The position numbers and the translations under genes were made by a program. This document shows positions 31,922-44,837 of a stretch of DNA of 64,000 nucleotides, piece after piece. This DNA is from Erigeron canadensis (taxonomy: Eukaryota; Streptophyta; Magnoliopsida; Asterales; Asteraceae). The notes under the pieces were generated by a model. It searched no databases. It was not told the origin of the DNA and saw only the letters and a program-made list of their open reading frames with translations. Numbering within the stretch: the stretch's first letter is position 1; every line of letters begins with the position of its first letter. Where the stretch lies: contig NC_057768.1 in NCBI RefSeq assembly GCF_010389155.1, forward strand, positions 41,891,633 through 41,955,632. The letters are read 5' to 3'.

Positions 31922-34905
31922 TAGTCGTATTAGTGGTAGTTATCATCGTTGTAGGTGGAAAGCAAATCTTTTGTGTTTTAATTAATTAAATTAATTAACT
32001 TTGATGTTTGTTTTATTGGCTAACTATACCCGAAAATTAGTATTAGTTATTAAGTAGTAGTATTAGTATGGATTAGATTGGATGGATGGATGGACATAAC
32101 CATGGTTTTAATTTGGTTTTTATCATTATTGGTAGTGATTTGGTTTATTATCAGTTGTATCTTTCATGTTTATTGTTTTAGAAAAGTTGGAAGTTGTTAA
32201 ATGACGTTTGATTTGTGTTGCACGTTTAATTCATTTGACACTCAAAAGAGTTTGACTGTTTTGAAATTTTTATTCGTATAACCTCGTTGTTTGTTGCGTC
32301 TAGCCTCCTCCGTCTTGACATGTTTGATCTATCCTAGTGTTACTTCAACTCGACGTTCATTTCTTTTAGTGCTCAATAATTAACAACTTTACACGAATTA
32401 TCTATCACTTGCATTATACTGAATTTTCAAATTTCGATTATTGTATGTTTCCGACCAATAAATTTTTTAAGAATAAATCTTTTATTTTTTTAAACGTTTG
32501 AAATAAATCTTTGATGTTCTTATTAAAGAGAAATAATTTTAACTTACATATCGTTTCTCACTTTTCAAATATTCCATTACCTAGCCATAATCCCTTTTCT
32601 CTTATTCCCAACCATCTCCACATGTTATTAAAGCTAGCTCTAACTAGATCATTTTTACATCAAAGACAAAAAACCGTGTAGCATTAACCCATTTATTAAT
32701 TTACTCATGGTTGGTTTCAATCATATTCATGGCATTCTCCAAGTTATTTGTCATGGTAACGTTTGGACTTGAAGTAAGGTTTCTGAAGATGGTTTATAGA
32801 AGAAGAACGAATAATTGTTTATTTGATGCTTTTAGAATTCGGGATGACATCTGTATGAAGTTTGTTAATTGATTAAATAAATTACTTGATTATGAGTATT
32901 TATTTTTTTCTAATGAAGTTTTGTTAATGATGTTTGGTTTATCCCATGTTGAATCATTCGACTTCCAGACTTTGACTTTTTATAGAAGTTCTTTTCCTCC
33001 GTCCTCATGTATCTACTCCATCTTGACGTGTTTGATCAAATAATATAATATCTTTGATTGATTATTTAACAGTTTGAGAAGTTTTGCTGAAAATTGACTA
33101 CTGTTTTAGAAAAAATGCACATGGAATGTTAAACTATTTTAATCTTTACCTTGAAATACAACTTAAATGCACTTAATTGGAAATACAATGGATAGCAGGA
33201 ATCATGTATTGTGTTAACATGCCAAAAAATTTTTTTTCTCAAAAACACATTAGCATTCTTTGTAAACTATATAATTAGTGACTTTTTTTATTGTCATGAA
33301 CTTAGAATCACTCTTTCATTAAAGAAAGTAAATTAATTTTCCCTTCTGTTTTTTTTTCTTTGTTTTTTTGATAATAATTTGCAAATATATGTTTTGATGT
33401 TTTTAACATAGTATGTAAGTATTTATGTTGGGTATATGCTGATTCGACTATTAAGTCTTTGGATAACTGTTTAATAAAAAAATGATATAATGTCATAATT
33501 AAACATTATTTTTGTTTTTATTGAACCATCAGTCGTTGTATATAATACTACAAATAATAATAATAAGATAAAATAAAATATATATATAAGAAGGCATGTG
33601 TCGAACAACCACGGTTTAGTGTTAATGTGTTATTCGATGAATAGAGAATATGTGGGTGATTTGAGTGGTGTGATGTGAGCCATGGGAAAAGGTTTGCGTG
33701 TCACTTGTGTTAGCCCTACGCTCACACCCACAGCATGCAATGTCTACAATTAAAACCGTCTGACACAAACCCACAAGGCAGCCCGGACCCCATCATGGTT
33801 TAATGGACAATACTTCTTCCGTTACCTTTTACTTTACTCCATTCTTTTCTATGGTTTAAAACCGCACGTAACCAAATATTTGAAAATATCTATGTATGGT
33901 AAAGGGCAAGGATAAAAATTAACGAGTTTTAAAACCTTTGGGGAAATTAATCATAGATATCATTATCATTATATATAAATAAATTTAAATGAATTTGATA
34001 GCAATGATATAGCTGTTATTAGTATAATTAAAACACGAATCATTTATGAATGCATGATAGATTTCATCATTTTTTCGTTGTGTGCTTAAAAATATATTAA
34101 ATATGCATAATATATATTCTATTTAAAATACTTGTAAAATTAGCAATACTTATGTTATGCTAAGTGTTGTTAAAAGAATATTTCAGTTCTCTAAGTTTAA
34201 AAGGTAATGTTTGATTTGTAACCTCAGAAATGTAGTGGGTGAGATTAACTATAATTGTCAACACACATTTTCTAAAGTGGATTTTGTGTATGGTTGAGTG
34301 TTGGTTTGGTTGATGCTTTTGTTATTTAAATTAAAATATCTGATGCCCATTGTTTGATCCTTTGGGCTTCAAAACAATTTAAGATATTTTTTTTTACCAT
34401 GTTTTATGGGTATTTTTTTAGGTGAGCTCGTTTAAGTGTTTGGATGCTCTTATAGCTTATGTTTTAAGCTTATATAAGTTGCTTTTGAGAAGCTAAGTTT
34501 AGGCAAAAAAATTTACATTGTATAACTGTTTGTATAATATTTTGTATTTTTGGAAATGACGAAGTAAATATATCGTTGTTAATGTAAATAGATAAAAACC
34601 ACTCACATGTTAATATTTTAATTTATTAAAAAGAAAATGATTAATCAACCAAACAAAATCACAAGTTTACTCAGTTTTTTTTTTAAGTTTATTAAAAAAC
34701 TAATATGTGGGTCATTCAATTTACATACAAAACAATACTATATTTAATTTACTTCTCCATTTTATTTTTATCTTTCGGAATATGCTTTTGTAGATTCTGT
34801 TTTATTGCAATATCACACTTGAAATTTATTAATATGGGATCAATCTAATAATTGTTTTAATCCGTCTTTTTTATTGATGATAACAAAGATAATTACTATC
34901 ATTTA
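31922..34905. other. Intergenic spacer
   Basis: AT-rich with no exon recognised. The first 200 bp presumably holds the BBX 3' untranslated region and polyadenylation site. Confidence 0.5.
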
Positions 34906-34935
34906 CTAGCATGGTATCCGCTCCACCCATTAACA
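34906..34935 (-). mobile_element. Possible Helitron 3' terminus
   Basis: Read on the minus strand, GTGGAGCGGATACCATG is followed by CTAG and T, similar to the better-supported terminus at 24495. The hairpin is decayed and no 5' end was found. Confidence 0.3.
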
Positions 34936-35689
34936 AGATATCTTATGTAGTGATTATAAAAATAATATAAGTGGGCAGGCAATCAATTAAATTTAAGACT
35001 TTCAAATAAGAAGAGAGTTGTTTTTTGTGGAGAGGAGTATTTTAGACAATTACCTAGTATAAATGGCTATACTGCTTCTACAAATCTTCAATTTACCGCA
35101 AATTTGCTTTATATACATGGTGTTCTTATCATATCCTTTATCCATTGTCTTGTACATACAACTATACAAGTAGTGTTGTCAACTTTTTCGTGAATGATGG
35201 TTACAAACAAAACTATAAATACCGACTGGGCGTCAGCTCAAGTGGTACTTCGTGCATGTATCCTCATAACTCATTCTGTATCAACAAGTTGAACGTTTCA
35301 TTCTTATCAAGTACAAAATTTGCAATTAATTTGATTTGATTTAATTTGAATGGCTTAACATTTGTATGTACATGCATCATGCTATATTACTGTTATGTTG
35401 GTTATAAAATCTGTAAGTTAGACTTAAGAGTTGCTTAAGTGGCAAAATTTGACCCATTTAGTAAAGGAGACGTAATTATGCGACCCAAGGTTAACATTAA
35501 AAGAAAAAAACAAAGAGGCGTATACATATACGAGTAATTTTTTTAACGAACAAATAAAACTACACATACAAGTGTTTAACTAAAATTTTATCTAACTATA
35601 GAACATTATTATACATAAAATACTACAAAATATTTTAACATTAATAAATTAATCTTTACATGTATATAACACGAGCCTTAAATCCAACT
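34936..35689. other. Intergenic spacer
   Basis: No gene. A short stretch at 35229-35275 (GGGCGTCAGCTCAAGTGGTA) resembles the start of a tRNA-derived SINE but lacks a clear box B. Confidence 0.4.
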
Positions 35690-35872
35690 AATGGCACCAA
35701 CTCGATTAGTTGAAGTATGAGGTTTTACCCATAAGGTTAAGTTCGACACCTTGGAGTGACACATTTCATGGAGTTTTTCCTAAAAATGATACTTTGCAGT
35801 AGCCGGGTACGATTAAGGCACTCGTTTCTACCCCTTAGTCGTTGCAGTTCGTAAAAGCGTTTTTCCAAAAGT
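35690..35872 (+). mobile_element. tRNA-derived SINE-like element
   Basis: Box A-like CGATTAGTTGAAGTATGAGG is followed about 30 bp later by a box B-like AAGTTCGACACC, the pol III promoter arrangement of plant SINEs. A body with TCGTTGCAGTTCGTAAAAGCG follows. The ends are not fixed by a target duplication that I could see. Confidence 0.5.
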
Positions 35873-37487
35873 TACAATATTAAAGAGTTTGTTATTCATA
35901 AGTCATAACTTTAAAGCTATAGATAAGGCGTAACAATAAATTGTTATATAAGATTGCTAAAGTTATTTTTAAATAATAGTTTATAAAAAAATTCTAATGC
36001 GTATTTTAGAGTTCTTATAACAAAATTCTTTTAACAAAACTGGTCAAGATTGTGAGAATCATAGACCAAATACTAAAGAAAATGAAAGATGAGAAATAAA
36101 ATTGAGAGATGAGTGGTTGAGGGTATGTGTGGCCATAAACTCAACATTCTCTCAACAACTTGAAAAAAACAAATGATTTATTAGAGATTTTATGGTTGAT
36201 ATTCGAGGTTGTGTGATTATGACCCCTTTTTTAAATTGACAATGACAACTTCTATTCAAAGCAAATGTATCGTGGACAAAACTCCTGCCTCCTTTCTTAC
36301 TCCACAAATGTCCATTTCATCCATATGTTTTTCTTTTTTCTTTTCTAAAACATGAAAATTCAATTAAATTAATCTAAAACATCATTTACAACAAATATGA
36401 AAAAAAGAATATATCGATATATACAAACCATAATTATTGATTTGTATTTAGAAATTTTTTCAAGTTTAAGAAGACAACCCTATTTAGAATTGTGCTATGA
36501 AATGAGGAAAATAGTTGAAAAATGCAAACATGAGTACTCAAATTTCTTAATCACGTATAATTTTACTTTACAATTGCATATATATAGTTATAATCACATT
36601 TGATAATAGCTTGTGAAATATAAAATTACTTTAAAAATGGCCGATATTTTTTTGTGTGCCAAAATTAGGTCGAGTTACTACTCTAAACGAGGGAACACGA
36701 GGATCACATTTGAATTCAACTCAATATTAGTACTCGTATGAACATTCCTCCTACAGTATTAAGTAATTACACTTTAGTGTCAATTTAATGCATTTAGGAT
36801 CGATAGTCACCGTGATCACAAGTTTATAACAATTAACAAACCTCTTTACCATTTACGAGTATATAATAAATTAACAAATCTTTTTTCCATTTACGAGTAC
36901 AATATATTTCTGACAACCTAGTATTGTTCTAAACAAAACCCTTATTTTATTTATTCTTTGTTGAAAACATTTTTGAACCAACCTTTTGAGTAACAAATGT
37001 TATTTTAGGTGTTAATATAAGCCACAGAATTCACCATTATTATGTATCAAGTTTAATTGGATCTTTTGTCCCACTGAAAAAACTATTTTTATAAAAACTC
37101 TAGTCCTTCTAGGAAGGTATTGGCTATTTTTGAACCAACTACTCACATGACGAATAAAAAGTAGAAGCAACGAGTACTTGATACTTTTTTGTGTATGTTC
37201 TCAAACGAAAACTATTTTGACATTTGTTAAACCAAACCAAACTCATGTCCCCTCTGATTTATCCACTTGCTTTCCGTTTCGACTATTTATTTTCAATATA
37301 TCTGTATGTTTGCCCGATACGGCTTTACAGGTAAAATCTTATTACGTGCATTACAAACAAGAGAAATATAACTTTTATTGCCTGGACTGGAGCTAATAGA
37401 AACCCAAAAACTGCAAAATCCAGTCACCAGATAGATAAGGTGCTCTTTTAAGTACAAGTAACATGAGTTTTTGTGACAGTAGAAGGT
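35873..37487. other. Intergenic spacer downstream of frataxin
   Basis: AT-rich with no exon recognised on either strand. The frataxin 3' untranslated region should occupy its right end, because that gene runs leftward. Confidence 0.5.
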
Positions 37488-40400
37488 TTAAGAAAGTTTT
37501 ATTGGGTCACCACACAGTTGCTGGATTTCGTTTTCGAGTATTTCCAAGAGTTTAGACTTTGTTCGCCTGTATATCCAAGCTTCAGCAGTTCGATCCCAGT
37601 CAAACCTTGAAGGACCACTGCATGAAAACAAATGAAGTAATGTCGTGTTAAAAGACAATAAGTCAATAACAACCTCACTCATGAATATGAACACATGTTG
37701 TTTGAATTTACAAATAGGATTGATGCCAAATAAGTAAAGAAAAACAACCACAAGAAGCGTAAATTATGTGACATTCTTTAACGAGGCCATATTTCTAATC
37801 CAACTACTAAAGGCAGCTAATATACTGGACACATAGACCGACTCCAACATTTTACCCAGACTGTGTGCAAAGTCAGACATCATCCATTCATACTTCAAAG
37901 AGTAGGAAATATAACCAGTTTTTGCATTTCATGAAATAATCTGTATCTTTATTATTTTGGTAAGGAGGGTTACCGGTAAATTTATATTGATGAAAAATAC
38001 TAATTTAAAGTACGTGCATGGAAAAACCCTTGGAAAATAAAAGACATGTTAGGTTATATTAGTTCATGTTATCAAGTATCACTTACTGTCTTCGAAACAG
38101 TTCTCGAAATATTATTCAGAATGCTCATTCAAATGTTTAATTAGTGCATAATATATAAACAAGAATCCAGTAAGCATGCATGCATAAGCATTGTATATGA
38201 GCAACTTGTATATTCATACGATAAAGAATACTGGATCCATTTACATCCATGATAAAGACTTCTTATAGCATACCGACCAACCACATTACTTGTCTAATTC
38301 GGTTACCACATGCAGTGTTTAGAATGAATCATTCCTTAGAACTACAATAGAACCCTTTGGTGATTTACAACTAAGTTCATGAACTTAATTTGATCGACAA
38401 CTTCTCTAACATTTTTATAATACAAAGTTTTTCTAGAATGTTGACTGTTGAAGATCATATAATATTTCAAACTTTAATCACATTGTATATTAAAGATATA
38501 TCTCCATGTGACCATGCATCAGCACAAAAAACAAATTTCCCAAGAGTTTTATAGCCAATAGTATTAGAAGCCCCCACGCCGCTATTCCTTAGACGAGGAA
38601 CAGAGTAAGGCCTTTACCAATCATGAGACCTCATTACATCTCTGATAGATTATATAATATACTAAGAGAACCACATGGCAACAAGACCTAATATTTACAT
38701 CGGCAAGGTTGTAAATAACGCTCGGTGGTCAACCACCTTTAAGGTTAAATTTCATTTCGCGGAGTTATAACGGCGTTATAACGGAGACTATAAGATATAA
38801 AGGAGTTTATATAAAAAATAAATATATTAGCAATATCCTAACAAAAATAGTCAAAAAGGATATCTTTTGACCGTTAAGCTCCGTTAAATCCCATTATTTG
38901 TCCGTTAAATCCCGTTATAACGGTCGTTAAGGCCGTTAAATCCGTTATTTGACCCTTATTGACTCAAACCTTTAAATTTACCCTCCCACCCCCTTAACGT
39001 AAAGTTGGACCTCCCGTTATAACGGCCGTTATTTACAACACTGTACATCGGTAATTTAATATACTTTAACCTCTAATGCAACCTTACTTGCATGTAATAT
39101 ATATAATCTATATTAAAAATAAATAATAACTAATTAAAATTCACTTGATTCAGACCGACATTTCAATTGGTACATATATGTAACACACCACATGTTTACT
39201 GCTCTAAATTCAACTGATGCAGGATTATTCAATAAACAACAAATATATGTAAATCTTACAAGTTAGAAACTGGTCATAAAATTATCATTAACAAACTATT
39301 CAAAATAAAACTGTAATGTCAAAGCATGTACTATAGTGGCAAAAAAGCTCACTTATACGCCTATGCTAAGTTCACATTAAGACTATATAAATAACACACA
39401 TGAATATCAAGAAATATATCATAAACTGAGAAGCCAACATACGAAGGTTTTTGTAAAGCGTTTGTACCTCACAGGTGAAGACATCCAAATCTGTCTGTTG
39501 GGTGTTTGTTTGTTCAATACATAAGTTCCAAAATTCCCCAACTTCATGGTTAAAACTTGGTTCTGTGAAATCCAATGTGAATTTAGCATAAGAAATCAAC
39601 ACCTTTAATCTAAAATAAATAACAAAGTTACATGAAAACTGAATCTAACCCCATAGTCTATGTCAAAACCATCAATATCCACAGAATCACCATATTCCTG
39701 TTAAACAGTGAGAAGAAAAAAGATATAAAAACAGCCTGGATATAATGCAACAGTTATATAAGCACTAACAATTGTGTTAATATTAAAATGCAGTATACTC
39801 ATTGCAAGAAGCAAACACCAAATTGAAAAAGTTAGTTATGTGCAGAAACTAGCGAAGGTTCTTCAAAAAACTTGACTAAGTAAGCAAATTCGGACGCCTA
39901 GAGTTCTGAGTAGAAATGCAAATATGTAATCCGAGGTGTTTCTGTTCATTGGTTGGCTGTGAACTTTAAAACGCAGGCGCAAGAAAATAACATGGGATGG
40001 GATGCTGATTTATGACATTGATATTATATGAAATGTAGGATTTTATACACTAATGTTGGAGTAAAGATCACACACTCAAAATTGTTGCAGGAAACGTGAA
40101 AAGTGAAAATACTCAGAATGGTAACAATGAACCTAAATGTTAAAACGATTGACTGTTCCTAGAATTTTAACTTTGTGAATCCTGTAGATATAAAGAAAAA
40201 CATCAGCATGGATAATAGATGTTCAGACTTTAAAAACCAAACAAACAAGTTGTCTCCAACTTTCAAGCAAAGACATTTATGATAAAGCGGGAATGCTGGG
40301 TTTTATTACTAAACAAGGAAGCAGAACAAGAGTGTTGCAATACGGCAACATAAGTAATGCTTCTCTGGGCCTTTAGACTAAACCACATCTAGCTTACGAA

Positions 40401-41313
40401 TCCCTACCTACCGAATCAGAAAACAATGAATTGAAGATATCAATAAGTAACTAAAGTTGAAAACTTTAAATAAAGATGATTTACCTCTATCTTCTCTAAC
40501 AAATCTTGAATTGTTGCATCGGCTAGTTTATGAAATTCCTCCTCCTGTAGCAAAGCACTGTATGCACATTATATATTAGCAATTTCATTTCTTCCCATAA
40601 GAAAACAATTGATAGCTCAAAAGTTATATTTTTATATCTGTTCGACGTATTTATATAATCCATCTTTAAAAGATCCTAATCAGCTTACCAACACTGAGTG
40701 ACTACCATGATCAAAAATGTGTTGTAAAATCACACCATTTTCAAAACAAATTACGAAATACCACCCACTCTGGTAAGAAATATACACCAAAAATAGATAT
40801 TATTCTGACACACACAAAAAAAAAAGAAAAAAGAAGGCACATATACAGCTATACATGGCATCACAAAAAATTAAAAATAAAAGCATTCACTGAATCAAAT
40901 GCCCAAACAACCATATATTGATATAAAACTATACAATTTAATAGTTCCTTGTAGAAGTTAGAATTTCAAATTGTGGAACTTCACAACCAAACATAAACCC
41001 TAAACCCTAAAACAAAAATGAATGATAAAAGAAAAACGGACCTGTAATCAATGGGGGCAGGTCCTTGTTCTGAATTAGAACATATATTTCTACTACTACG
41101 ACTACAAATATGACTACTTTGATTATAGATGTTGTTATTACATAAAATGGAATTAGAAGAAGAAGGAGGAACAGAATGGGGGTAATTTAAATATTGAGAA
41201 AGAAATGTGGGATTTGAGGATGATGAAGAAGATGATAAAAAGCGTGATTGGTGTATGATGGAATTGATTGATATTCTTTTTAGCAACTTCAGAGAGGAAG
41301 AAGCAGCAGCCAT
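37488..41313 (-). CDS. FH: Frataxin, mitochondrial
   Basis: Frataxin is a small iron-binding protein of mitochondria that supports iron-sulphur cluster assembly. Five exons on the minus strand (41042-41313, 40485-40557, 39650-39697, 39468-39562, 37488-37617) join with GT-AG introns and consistent phases into 205 residues. The first ~85 residues are serine-, arginine- and asparagine-rich, as a targeting peptide. The frataxin fold follows: [16 protein letters not shown] and acidic helix 1; [35 protein letters not shown]; the strongly conserved [20 protein letters not shown]; and AWIYRR with the C-terminal helix. The length and exon pattern match plant frataxin, usually single-copy. Intron 4 contains a small hAT element. 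Nothing suggests loss of function. Confidence 0.95.
38704..39043. mobile_element. Non-autonomous hAT element in frataxin intron 4
   Basis: Inverted ends CAAGGTTGTAAATAACG and CGTTATTTACAACACTG are flanked by perfect 8-bp duplications TACATCGG at 38696-38703 and 39044-39051. The 340-bp interior is full of CGTTATAACGG-type palindromic words. It is well away from both splice sites. Confidence 0.88.
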
Positions 41314-43285
41314 TTTACTCGGTCAGTAAATGGTTTTTCTTTCTTTCTTTTTTTTTTTTTTTTTTTTTTTGGCCCGACTTGTATGTGGTTTTTAATCAGA
41401 TCAGGGGGGTTGGATTACTTGGATCTTGGAAGGAAGAAGCTAAGTTAGTTGGTTGGGCTTCTAATACCGCATCTTTCTTCATCAAAAAAGGGCTTCTTGT
41501 ATTGGGCTTAACTGCATACTTTAATTTTTTTTTTCTAATATTCAATCGGGTTACAATGAAACCTTATCGTATCATGATGAAGTCTTACCGTACCCAGGTA
41601 TGGCAAGAAAACCCGTGCCCGATGGGGAAACCCAAAACCCGACTTTGTTGGGCCGGGTTTGGATATGCGGGTCTAGGGCCGGGTATGGGACGGTTTTGAA
41701 TTTATTTGCGGGTCCGGGTATGTTTTTAGATGAAAACTCGCATACCCGACCCGTATATCTGAAACCCGTTCCGAACTCATATACCCTCCCCTATATATTA
41801 CATTACTAGTTTGAGAAAAATCACATATATAATTGTAATAAGTGACAATTATATTTGATATGATAGAATATTTCTTGCAGAGTTACACTAGAGAAAAGAA
41901 TTTTATGATATCCATCTTTTTCATCAAGTGCTACCTAAATACACAAAAACTAACGTACGTGCTGAGAACAATCTTTAAACAAGGACGTAAAATCTAATTG
42001 CAAGCAAATAATAAAAGTGAACATGGGAATGAATATATCCTAATTGCGAAGCAATAATTTAAAAGTGGAGAGTGCAAGACTCGTTCCATATTCAAAACAT
42101 GCAGGTCTGGTGCATCTCTTGGGTGGTTGTTGTGGGGTTTGATGATTTGATCCATTAGGTTGTCATTTTTATATGCGACACATTTACATCAAATGAACCC
42201 TTTTGGGTTGTTGTTGTGCTGTTCGGTTTGATGATTTGATCCATTAATTAGGTTGTCATTTTTATATGTGACATATTTACATCTAATATGAACCCTGCTT
42301 TTTAGTCTCTTGTAACACATGATTTTTATCAAAAAGAGAATCTAACTGATCCCCAATTACTCGTGGAGAAACCATTATCCAACAGTTAGTAAACAAATGG
42401 GGGTCTGTCGGGTCCGGGTCTAGGTATGGGACGAGAATTTTTAATCGGCTCCGGGTCGAGGATTATCTAAACCCGGTCAACATATCATTGACCATGAGCC
42501 GTCGTTACAAGTATATTCGAAGTGAAAAACCCCAAAACTTGCAATATATACAAATAATTTAATTAACTATTTTGTCATTCAATCTATCATCATATATACT
42601 AACTAATAATAATAATAATGAAGTAATCTTATATTAATATATTTTTTTAATCACATATTGACAAAAATAGGTGGAAACTAACTAATAAAAATTAGCTCAT
42701 AGCATAATTTTTTTTAAAATCATTAACATCTATAATCATAAAGACGCCTAGTCTGTTAAGCCAACCGTCGTCATCCCACCACCATACTATTCTCGTTGAA
42801 TATTTAAAAACATCATTAGCATGATTGTAGTCAAATTAAGAATCATAAGAATTGATTCATGTAGGTTGCATGAGTAGAACCTTAAGGATTTGGGATGTGT
42901 TTAAAGGATTGTATGATACATCATACAAGTAATTTAATGGTCCAAATCAAGTTTTGGTATATTTTTGGTGTTCATTTTAAAAATTTTTTAGGTCGCATTT
43001 GTTTCACAGAATTTGATGGAATCTGATAGAATTGAAATTGAATTCTATTCATTAGTGCGTTTGGTTGTTCAAAGAAGGAGTAATCTCATTTCATATGTAT
43101 GTAACATTCAATCATTTGATGGAATCTCCATTCATTGGGAATGGAGGAAGGAATTTAATTCCTTCTGTCACTTGAATTCCCAAAAAATAAAAAACATTCC
43201 ATCAAATTTCATTCCTTCATATTTCAATTCCTTCGAAAGATTCAATTTCTTCCAAAAACATTCTATGAACCAAACGCGTCCTGGA
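41314..43285. other. Spacer with homopolymer run and hAT-like fragment
   Basis: The frataxin promoter should lie just right of 41313. A T-rich run (about 41337-41371) follows. Around 41597-41790 a GC-rich patch with GGGTATG, CCCGTGCCCG and ACCCGACCC words resembles a hAT end; a related patch (GGGTCCGGGTCTAGGTATGG) lies at 42408-42480. No gene is supported; the arginine- and glycine-rich frames here are chance. Confidence 0.45.
42119..42294. repeat. Tandem duplication, two units of ~85-90 bp
   Basis: Units at about 42119-42200 and 42203-42294 share TTGATGATTTGATCCATTA and GTTGTCATTTTTATATG, differing by a few substitutions and short indels. Confidence 0.85.
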
Positions 43286-44102
43286 CTAGTATAATTCAAC
43301 GACTGTGTTGCGTGCTGCAATAATTGTAGATATGCGATAAAATCAGAATAAGACAAAAAAAAAAATGGTCATCCCACAGTGTGTGGGCGTTACCCTGAAA
43401 AAGATAACGACACGTGAAATTTACAACTCATGGTAATTAAGGAATTTATGTGATAAAAAGTAAAGAGACTAAAACTTTCGTAGCAAAAGTTAAAAAAATG
43501 AAAAATTTTAAAAATAAATAAAGTAAAAGAAATAAAGTTATACGACAAAAAGTAAAAATGTTAAAAGTTGCATGCCAGAAATGGAAAAAAGCTTGTCGAA
43601 AATTAAGAAAACAAAAGTTATATGGTGAAAAGTAAGATAATAAAACCTTTGTGGCAAAAATTAGAAAAATAAAAGTGTGATAAAAAGGTAAAGTGAATGA
43701 AACTTTCGTGACAAAAGTTAGAAAGATGAAAGTTTAAAAACTAAGTAAAACAAAACTTTCATACCAAAAGTAAAAGAATTAAAATTATGTGATAAAAAGT
43801 AAAAAGACGAATTTAAAAAAAAAAAAAATCAAGCAGGCTAACAGGCAGCTCTGCATGATTTACTGTTCATGATTCGCTTTCTATTCATATAGATATATAA
43901 TTGCACATGAAAAACAAAATAAAATAAAAAAATAATTATGTGATAAAAAGTAAAAAGACGAATTTAAAAAAAAAAATCAAGCAGGCTAACGGGCAACTCT
44001 GCTTGATTTACTGTTCATGATTCGTTTCCAAGATATATAATTGCATGTGAAAGACAAAATAAAAATAAAAAAAACTATTCACATCCCACTCTTTTAATCA
44101 GA
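43286..44102 (-). mobile_element. Helitron-like element with internal repeats
   Basis: On the minus strand a 5' end A|TCTGATTAAAAGAGTGGGATG and a 3' end CTAG|T at 43286 bracket about 817 bp. The hairpin before the 3' end (GCAGCACGCAACAC) is weak. The interior has many degenerate AAAGTTAGAAA / AAAACTTTCGT words and a 150-bp duplication. Confidence 0.4.
43784..44075. repeat. Tandem duplication of a ~145-bp unit
   Basis: Copies at about 43784-43934 and 43935-44075 share ATTATGTGATAAAAAGTAAA and CAAGCAGGCTAAC, and TGATTTACTGTTCATGATTC, differing in A-run lengths and a short insertion. Confidence 0.85.
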
Positions 44103-44837
44103 TGGATGTTGAAGAATTCATGCCATTCTAAAAAGTTTTACCTTGTGTCAGGATATTATAATGAGTAATACCGTTTTTAAGCTAGAGTTCTAACCTTGTG
44201 TCAAGTACGTAATAATATATTAAGCCATTAATAAAATTCATATCGTTGTCTATCTTATAAGGGTTTAGTATTTATAAGTGCAATGAACTTTTATATTTTT
44301 TCAATTATATGAATGTAACTTACATTTGGTGCGTTGTAGAAATTTTTTTTGTAAAACTATTCAAATAATGTAACATTTTGACATGCACCAATAAAAAAAT
44401 TACACGTACTAGCTCATATAATTTGCCACGTATACACTTTTACATTATTTGAACAATTTTATAAAGTTTCTTCCTACAATGCACCAAATCTAAGTTATAT
44501 TCATACAATAGAAAAAGTGTAAAAGTTTCTTACACTTTCGGCTACTAAACCCATCTTATAAGTAGTGTGTAACATGTTCTCTTCCTATGTTCTACAATTA
44601 ACTGACTGACTGGCTCGTTGTTGACTTGATGGTTGTTGGATAGTCAACTTCAACTTACGTGTATGGATTTTTGAATTTATATTCAAAAGTGGAACACAAA
44701 AACAAAATTGGATATCCTTCTATTATCTATATCCATATCTGGCTATTACATTCGGAGGTGTTCATTGCATGCCACCTAATTAAAACCATAAAAGTTTGGT
44801 ACATTTGTTAAAAGAAATGTGTGAAGGATGCATTTTC
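44103..44837. other. Intergenic spacer
   Basis: AT-rich with an approximate inverted repeat around 44278-44545 (words such as TACATTTGGTGC(G/A)TTGTAG and their complement), probably a decayed MITE. No gene. Confidence 0.4.
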
